A stretch of 64,000 bases of DNA. It comes from Symbiodinium kawagutii (lineage: Eukaryota > Sar > Dinophyceae > Suessiales > Symbiodiniaceae). A program made the position numbers and the translations under genes. Location: NCBI GenBank assembly GCA_009767595.1, contig VSDK01018023.1:324805-388804 (forward strand), in the 5' to 3' direction. This document shows, piece by piece, positions 61,501 through 64,000 of the stretch. Each line of letters opens with the position of its first letter. The first letter of the stretch is position 1. Under the pieces are notes generated by a model, which saw only the letters and a program-made list of their open reading frames with translations, searched no databases and was not told the DNA's origin.

Positions 61501-62319
61501 CCCTGAACCATTCCCAGAACCACCGATGGTACCATGAACCATTGTTCAGCATCACCCAATCATCATCACCAGCGTTTACCATCATCAAGCATTATCCGCC
61601 ATCATTATTGGCCTTTATTAAGCATATCAATCATGATGAACCATACTATCATTAATCATGATTATATATTGACCATAACGATATTGTTGATGTCGACAAC
61701 TATCATAAGTAATTTTCAAGCAATAAGGAAACAATATAAACAAGTAATACCACTAATGATTGATTGGTAATTCTGTAAGCAGTAATTTATCAACCAATAA
61801 ATAAGAATCAGTACTTATTACCATCTATTTGAGACACCAATGGTAAACCAGTAATCATCTATTGGTTTGTCTACCATTATGAACCACCAATATCAATCAT
61901 CAACCACAATTAACAAACATAAACCAGGTCTTATTGGCGTGTGCACCATGATAAATCACCAAGAACCACCATAAACCTGGCATGTTTACCATGATAAATC
62001 ACCAATATGGTGGTTTCTCAAAATAGCTGACCCCCCAAAATGGTTGGTTCATAACTATAACTAGTTAATATTGGATGATTGGGGGGGGTACCCTATTTTG
62101 AGAAACAGCCATATCATGAACCATGGTTAACAATTACCTTCAAAGGTTCATGGTTAACCTGCCCATGATTGTACTATCATAACCTATCACAATTGTTAAG
62201 TTTTGTTAACCTGGCTAAGCCACCAAGTTTACCTTCCGCAAGCACCACTTGCCCCCCATCGCCACCCAGGCGTGGCCAAGCACGTGGTGGCATGCTCCAC
62301 GGCGCTGGACAAGACCAAG
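36619..62319 (+). CDS. GPI: Glucose-6-phosphate isomerase, N-terminal 255 codons in 16 exons (3' end outside window)
   Basis: This gene encodes the enzyme that interconverts glucose-6-phosphate and fructose-6-phosphate in glycolysis and gluconeogenesis. No targeting peptide precedes the proposed start, so a cytosolic location is inferred. Sixteen exons join without a frame break and follow the eukaryotic/plant-type GPI order: W-x-D-L and STHLRALM, VLDYSRQK, SKLFDLAEK, FSGEKINETENRA, VLHAALRAP, VRSGEWKGFTGKAL, IGIGGSYLG, GRKLRFLANVDPIDV, GLNPETTL, SKTFTTAETMLNA and VAKHVVACST. IGIGGS and SKTFTT form the sugar-phosphate site of the SIS fold. The catalytic Arg, Glu, His and Lys of the C-terminal half are not in the window. 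All 15 acceptors are AG followed by G. Donors are GT (9), GC (4) and GA (3). Exon 6 has an uncertain start. Identity is very secure; individual boundaries can move by a base. Confidence 0.95.
37059..37111 (+). CDS. GPI: GPI exon 2
   Basis: Two leading bases complete the codon split by intron 1 (Gly). The exon then reads QVAKMKSTHLRALMQDQ, which fits the K-x-T-H-L-R-x-L-M helix of GPI. It is followed by GC at 37112, a non-GT donor. With this donor the protein length matches the family through the next exon; I see no GT donor that does. Confidence 0.85.
37487..37554 (+). repeat. (ATC)n microsatellite
   Basis: About 22 ATC units with one interruption, just before a family A element. Confidence 0.95.
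37572..37692 (+). mobile_element. Family A element
   Basis: GTGGTTTCTAAAAGTGG at the left, CCCCTCTTTTGAAAAGCCAC at the right; in GPI intron 2. Confidence 0.75.
37809..37927 (+). mobile_element. Family B element
   Basis: TTGGCTATGGGTCAAAAATA to GGGTTTTGACCCACTGCCAA; GPI intron 2, 117 bases after a family A copy. Confidence 0.8.
38395..38760 (+). repeat. CTTTGCTTTTCTGCTTC-type degenerate tandem repeat
   Basis: About 365 bases of pyrimidine-rich repeats of roughly 10 and 20 bases (TTTCTGCTTC, TTTGCTTC). The long open frames on both strands here are products of the repeat. Confidence 0.9.
38862..41437. mobile_element. AT-rich island bounded by 38-bp inverted repeats
   Basis: The left end (38862-38899) and the reverse complement of the right end (41400-41437) match at 33 of 38 positions, both reading inward from ATATATATGGG to CCGGGCCCCCTGGA. 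The interior is strongly AT-rich, has no family A-E repeats and no long open frame. It sits in GPI intron 2. It could be a non-autonomous transposon. I could not define a target duplication because the flanks are AT-rich too. Confidence 0.5.
41181..41255 (+). repeat. About 18-bp tandem repeat
   Basis: Three copies of a unit like ATAAACAAAGGTGTGTTT near the right part of the AT-rich island. Confidence 0.8.
41500..43025 (+). pseudogene. Frame-broken protein-like region in GPI intron 2, with assembly gap
   Basis: Successive + frames at 41500-41763, 41774-42268, 42514-42897 and 42843-43025 look like one coding sequence broken by stops and frameshifts. The second holds GWVIYRGKSPLF, which resembles a P-loop but with five residues between the glycines, and later a GHIFWMTEEAWSALDTAW stretch. 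A mobile-element helicase/primase-like protein is a guess only. Ten N bases (42708-42717) cut the last part. Confidence 0.4.
42708..42717. other. Assembly gap (10 N)
   Basis: Run of ten N bases inside the frame-broken region; the true length is unknown. Similar sequences on its right (TTTGGCCGCGGA at 42720 and a related copy near 42871) suggest that a local repeat caused the gap. Confidence 0.95.
43443..43625 (+). repeat. About 60-bp direct repeat, three diverged copies
   Basis: The phrase GGAATGAGAGGTCCTAGCTC followed by CAAAATGGTGCAAG recurs three times with small changes. Confidence 0.75.
43876..43914 (+). CDS. GPI: GPI exon 3
   Basis: Thirteen codons, VRNEAMYVASGQM, preceded by CCAG and followed by GT at 43915. 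The Arg and Met align with the R-x-x-x-M spacing before the L-D-Y-S motif of plant-type GPI. The phase is 0 on both sides and agrees with exons 2 and 4. It lies after a 6.8-kb intron holding an AT-rich island and an assembly gap. Confidence 0.78.
44104..44196 (+). mobile_element. Family E-like element
   Basis: GCCCCCCTAATTAGCTCTAT to GCTTGGGGCCCACCTTAC; GPI intron 3. Confidence 0.5.
45319..45359 (+). CDS. GPI: GPI exon 4 (VLDYSRQK)
   Basis: It encodes VLDYSRQKVDTET and the first two bases of a Met codon. The D-Y-S-R-Q motif is a hallmark of the N-terminal part of GPI. The exon is preceded by CCCCAG and followed by GT at 45360. The split ATG is completed by the first base of exon 5. Confidence 0.93.
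46875..46902 (+). CDS. GPI: GPI exon 5 (28-base microexon)
   Basis: The leading G completes Met; the rest is SKLFDLAEK. Acceptor ATCAAG, donor GTATGG. It fits the K-L-x-x-L-A helix directly after DYSRQ in GPI. At 28 bases it is the shortest exon in the traced gene and would escape most gene finders. Confidence 0.88.
47608..47704 (+). mobile_element. Family C element
   Basis: CTGGTTGGTGGTTTCAAACA to GGGTTCAACCACCAACCAGA; GPI intron 5. Confidence 0.85.
48357..48470 (-). mobile_element. Family A element
   Basis: Ends ATATGGGTGTTTCTTAA and TTGAGAAACCCCCATAT form a clear terminal inverted repeat. It lies 14 bases before GPI exon 6. Confidence 0.8.
48485..48534 (+). CDS. GPI: GPI exon 6 (start uncertain)
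   Basis: The downstream part NELVKIIQTM occupies the place of the short helix before the Met of MFSGEKIN, and the final AT plus the first G of exon 7 makes that Met. The following bases are GA (donor at 48535). With an AG-G acceptor at 48483-48484 the frame is kept, but about six residues more than the plant enzyme would be encoded. A shorter exon beginning near 48515 is possible. Confidence 0.6.
48905..48975 (+). repeat. GAATCTAA short tandem repeat
   Basis: Seven or more copies of a 10-base unit around TGAATCTAAA in GPI intron 6. Confidence 0.8.
49555..49594 (+). CDS. GPI: GPI exon 7 (FSGEKINETENRA)
   Basis: A leading G completes Met, then FSGEKINETENRA, the strongly conserved GPI segment that leads into V-L-H. 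Acceptor CTCAAG, donor GTTGGG. The complementary strand is also open for 64 codons here (49550-49744), but the match to GPI decides for the + strand. Confidence 0.94.
50318..50389 (+). CDS. GPI: GPI exon 8 (VLHAALRAP)
   Basis: Twenty-four codons in phase 0, including VLHAALRAPRDASISVDG and ending NVVPE. These are diagnostic GPI residues. Acceptor CTGCAG, donor GTGCAC. The largest exon traced in this gene. Confidence 0.95.
51084..51125 (+). CDS. GPI: GPI exon 9
   Basis: Fourteen codons, VWKVLDAMKGFSDK, directly continuing NVVPE in the GPI family order. Acceptor GCGCAG, donor GTGCGA. Phase 0 on both sides. Confidence 0.95.
51304..51418 (+). mobile_element. Family A element
   Basis: ATATGGATGTTTCTCC at the left and GTGAGAAACTCCCATATA at the right, diverged centre; GPI intron 9. 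Confidence 0.7.
51688..51788 (+). repeat. 55-bp tandem duplication
   Basis: GAGTTTAGTATGAAAGCTCA at 51690 and GAGCTTAGTAGGAAAGCTCA at 51745 start two similar copies that end in GCAACCC or GTAACCC. Confidence 0.8.
52557..52618 (+). CDS. GPI: GPI exon 10 (VRSGEWKGFTGKAL)
   Basis: It encodes VRSGEWKGFTGKALTDVVCI plus two bases of a Gly codon. This is the conserved R-S-G-x-W-x-G-x-T-G-K segment before the GIGGS loop. Acceptor AGCGAG, donor GTGGGG. The reading frame stays open past the donor by chance. Confidence 0.96.
52796..52914 (-). mobile_element. Family A element
   Basis: GAGTGTTTCTCAAAATAGG to TTAAGAAACCAAC; GPI intron 10, so the element fills over a quarter of this 418-base intron. A half copy starts at 52711. 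Confidence 0.7.
53037..53097 (+). CDS. GPI: GPI exon 11 (IGGSYLG sugar-phosphate loop)
   Basis: The leading G completes Gly so that exons 10 and 11 join as IGIGGS. The exon reads IGGSYLGVEFVYEALKTDPE. The GGS loop binds substrate phosphate. The exon is followed by GA at 53098. Joining TDPE here to exon 12 gives the same loop length as the plant enzyme, so a GA donor is the best explanation. Confidence 0.96.
54085..54420 (+). pseudogene. Protein-like open region inside GPI intron 11
   Basis: A + frame reads GEDAMLAVLGTHDAKVLDWA then HLMAAAKTKTSNCGSC to a stop near 54416. An upstream frame reads DKFRFPWHSDEHSQQFSVDF. They are not GPI. A nested gene fragment or decayed element is likely. Confidence 0.35.
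56009..56077 (+). CDS. GPI: GPI exon 12 (GRKLRFLANVDPIDV)
   Basis: Twenty-three codons, from four Ala codons through GRKLRFLANVDPIDVQR. L-R-F-L-A-N-V-D-P-x-D is a GPI hallmark. Acceptor AGCCAG; the next bases are GC (56078). Ending at Arg gives the right length for the following ALEGLNP. Continuing instead to the GT at 56083 would add bases and break the frame into exon 13. Confidence 0.94.
56972..57004 (+). CDS. GPI: GPI exon 13 (33-base microexon)
   Basis: Eleven codons, ALEGLNPETTL, preceded by GCCTAG and followed by GC at 57005. G-L-N-P-E-T-T-L directly precedes the V-V-x-x-S-K-T strand in GPI. No GT donor fits. Confidence 0.95.
57094..57210 (+). mobile_element. Family B element
   Basis: TTGCTATGGGTCAATATTCA to AGGGTTTTGACCCATAGCCA; GPI intron 13, starting 90 bases after exon 13. 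Confidence 0.85.
57518..57627 (+). mobile_element. Family A element
   Basis: GGTGGTTTCTCAGG to TCCCCTCATTCTGAGAAAAC with the typical GGGATGATTTGGGGG; GPI intron 13. Confidence 0.75.
58775..58837 (+). CDS. GPI: GPI exon 14 (SKTFTTAETMLNA)
   Basis: Twenty-one codons: VVIISKTFTTAETMLNAKTV and a final Lys. S-K-T-F-T-T binds the substrate phosphate in the SIS fold. Acceptor CTCAG; the donor is GA at 58838, since ending at the Lys and joining AWLVK keeps the family spacing. Confidence 0.96.
59640..60790. repeat. Field of diverged CCCCTATGATTAACC repeats
   Basis: More than ten scattered occurrences of TATCCCCTATGATTAACC and CCCTATGTTGGTTACTA in 1.15 kb of GPI intron 14, with irregular spacing. It looks like a decayed satellite or nested element field. 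Confidence 0.65.
60814..60844 (+). CDS. GPI: GPI exon 15 (31-base microexon)
   Basis: It encodes AWLVKAMGDD and the first base of Cys. Acceptor TCCCAG. The sequence at the 3' end, GCGTGGC, is repeated at the start of exon 16, so splicing anywhere within it gives the same protein. A GC donor at 60845 is required if the acceptor is AG. Confidence 0.9.
62005..62114 (+). mobile_element. Family A element
   Basis: TATGGTGGTTTCTCAAAATA to ACCCTATTTTGAGAAACAGC; one of the best-preserved copies, in GPI intron 15. Confidence 0.8.
62270..62319 (+). CDS. GPI: GPI exon 16, last exon seen in window
   Basis: Two leading bases complete Cys, then VAKHVVACSTALDKTK, the conserved V-A-K-H-x-V-A-x-S-T segment. 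Acceptor ACCCAG, donor GTGGGA at 62320. I found no later GPI exon between here and 64000, so intron 16 is longer than 1.6 kb or the next exon was missed. Confidence 0.95.
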
Positions 62320-62783
62320 GTGGGAGGGAGCCAGGCTGCCCCTGGCTGGTGAATGATGATAGTGGTTCATGAGAGTGGGTTTAATCAACCTTGGATATGG
62401 TAGTGGTTAACAATCAAAATTGTTAATTATGGATCATTCATCAATAAGAGGTTTATACTGGTTGAATGAAGAGTGGTTCATGAATGGTTTATACTTGTAC
62501 TTGTTGGATAGTGCTTCATGAATGGTTCAATCATGGATCATTCATAGTGATGGTTGTAGTGAACCTTGGTGATGGTTGTGGTGATTGTTTTACAGTCCTG
62601 ATATGGTGAATCATTGATGATGGTGGTTGATCAACCCTGGTGGTAATTCACCAGGTGATGGTGGTGTGATGAATCATGATTGACACTGATGAATGATCGC
62701 TGATGATGGTTGGAAATGGATGATGATGGTCAATGATGGCCGATTATGATAGATAATGATGGTAATTAACGATGAAACATGGA

Positions 62784-62792
62784 TTATGATGA

Positions 62793-62826
<34 letters not shown>

Positions 62827-62841
62827 GGTGGTGGTGGTGGT
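62784..62841 (+). repeat. Compound (GAT)n(GGT)n microsatellite
   Basis: A GAT run changes to a GGT run without a spacer. Confidence 0.9.
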
Positions 62842-64000
62842 TTGTCTGTCATGGTGGTTTGTGTGGGTCAATAATGGTGAATGATGGTCAATGCATCATG
62901 GATGTTTAATAGTGAATAGTACATGGTGTTTTTAATGATTAAACATTGATGGGATGATGATAGTTACTGATTGACCAGGTGCTGGTGGTTTTGAATGGTC
63001 GACAAACCAAGGTAAATGATGCTGGTGATATCAACCATTCATTGTGTTGGCTTTAATGGGCAATAACGCTTAACCATGTTTGCAAATAACAAATGTTGAC
63101 TGGTGGTGGTGAATAATTGATGATCATGGTTAGCAACCGATCATCATGGTCAATAATAGATGATTATGATTGACAATGCATTTTGCCAAGGGCGAATAGT
63201 GGATAAACCCGTGGCGAGAGCAAGGTCTAACATGCAAAGTAGAACGATGAACATTTATGCAACCTTTGGTGGGAACACCAAGCCTGCTGGACATCTGACA
63301 GAAGTTCAACACAGATCTTCACGTGAACCCGGAAGCAATACCTCCAAGAAGCTGAACATTATTTCACAGCTTCGTTTCATCCGGCCATGATTTCCTGTGA
63401 TCCACTAAGAGACCGAGGTGATCCCATACTGGTCACTGGTTAAAGATATTGATATAACCACTACGAGGTTTATCCAATTCAACTACTGGTCAATGGCTTC
63501 CTCATGGGATGTTCAACTACTATGGGCTACTCTCCCATGTAACAAATTACACACTACCAGTACTAGTAATTAGTGACTATGTTGTAGTTGTTTGTTTGCC
63601 TTTATTGAGTTTGTTCATGGGACATCCATCCACTTGCTTTTTCAGAATGCTTATGTGCCTGTTTTCTTTGTTTGTTTAACGAAACGATTGGGCGCAGTTT
63701 TCCAAGATTGCAATGCTAAGCATGCTTGATCAAGATGATTAATGGGATGGTTGTGTTTTTTTATGGCTCTTATCCATTATCATCCATGGTCGACTAGTAT
63801 TGGCCATCATCAACCGCTGTTAAAACGTAATTCAGCCATGTTTCACCATGGTTAAGCGCTGTCATCCATTCTCAGCAATCATTAATTCATGAACCGATGG
63901 ATTGGCTCGGCTTCATGTCTTTAAATTAAGGTAGCGCTGTGTCCCCGAGAAAATTATGCAATGGCCATTGCTTATTCCAGTGTTATGCGCACAGATTAGC

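Noticed and set aside
1..64000. tRNA, rRNA, spliced-leader RNA gene, relict spliced-leader sequence, CRISPR array
   Set aside because: No convincing conserved cores (TTTTGGCTCAAG for the leader, GTTCGA-type tRNA arms with matching stems, regular spacer arrays) were seen on reading; a covariance-model search would be decisive.
1..64000. Bacterial or viral origin
   Set aside because: No operons, Shine-Dalgarno-led genes or dense coding; microexons with long introns require a eukaryotic nucleus.

Overview
This window looks like nuclear DNA of a dinoflagellate, most probably a symbiodiniacean or a relative. The inference rests on gene structure. Coding sequence comes in very short exons (28-88 bases) on the + strand, separated by introns of 0.4-7 kb. 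Every acceptor I could assign in the recognisable gene is AG followed by G. The donors are a mix of GT, GC and GA. There is almost no long open reading frame, and the introns are full of short diverged inverted-repeat elements. A ten-base N run (42708-42717) shows a scaffolded assembly.

The one gene I can identify with confidence is glucose-6-phosphate isomerase (GPI). It starts near 36619 and leaves the window after 62319. Sixteen exons can be traced. They join in frame into exactly 255 codons, roughly the N-terminal 45% of the enzyme, including the IGIGGS and SKTFTT sugar-phosphate-binding motifs. The exons total 765 bases in 25.7 kb, so about 97% of the traced gene is intron. Of the 16 donors, 9 are GT, 4 GC and 3 GA. 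The active-site half (the GGRYS region onward) lies beyond the right edge.

Upstream, 6.5-35 kb holds a chain of about 20 candidate exons on the same strand. They first encode charged heptad-like helices (6.5-23.6 kb), then a Pro/Ala segment (25-28 kb), then helical segments (29.5-35 kb). I cannot name this gene or genes. Head-to-tail order on one strand fits the unidirectional gene clusters of dinoflagellates.

Most of the rest is repeats. Five recurrent short families (called A-E here) are scattered through introns. A is about 110 bp with TTTCTCAAAATAGGGG-type ends. B is about 115 bp with ends around TGGCTATGGGTCAA. C is about 100 bp with ends around TTGGTGGTTTCAAACA. D is about 115 bp with CTACCCTCTGGTAA ends. 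E has GGTGGGCCCC ends. There are also simple-repeat tracts, a 283-bp tandem repeat (15 kb), a 41-44-bp array just before the GPI start, and an AT-rich 2.6-kb island bounded by 38-bp inverted repeats in GPI intron 2. Degenerate protein-like stretches near 10.8-11.9, 13.6-14.4, 20.0-20.5, 41.5-43.0 and 54.1-54.4 kb look like decayed mobile-element or pseudogene sequence. I see no rRNA, tRNA, spliced-leader gene or CRISPR array.
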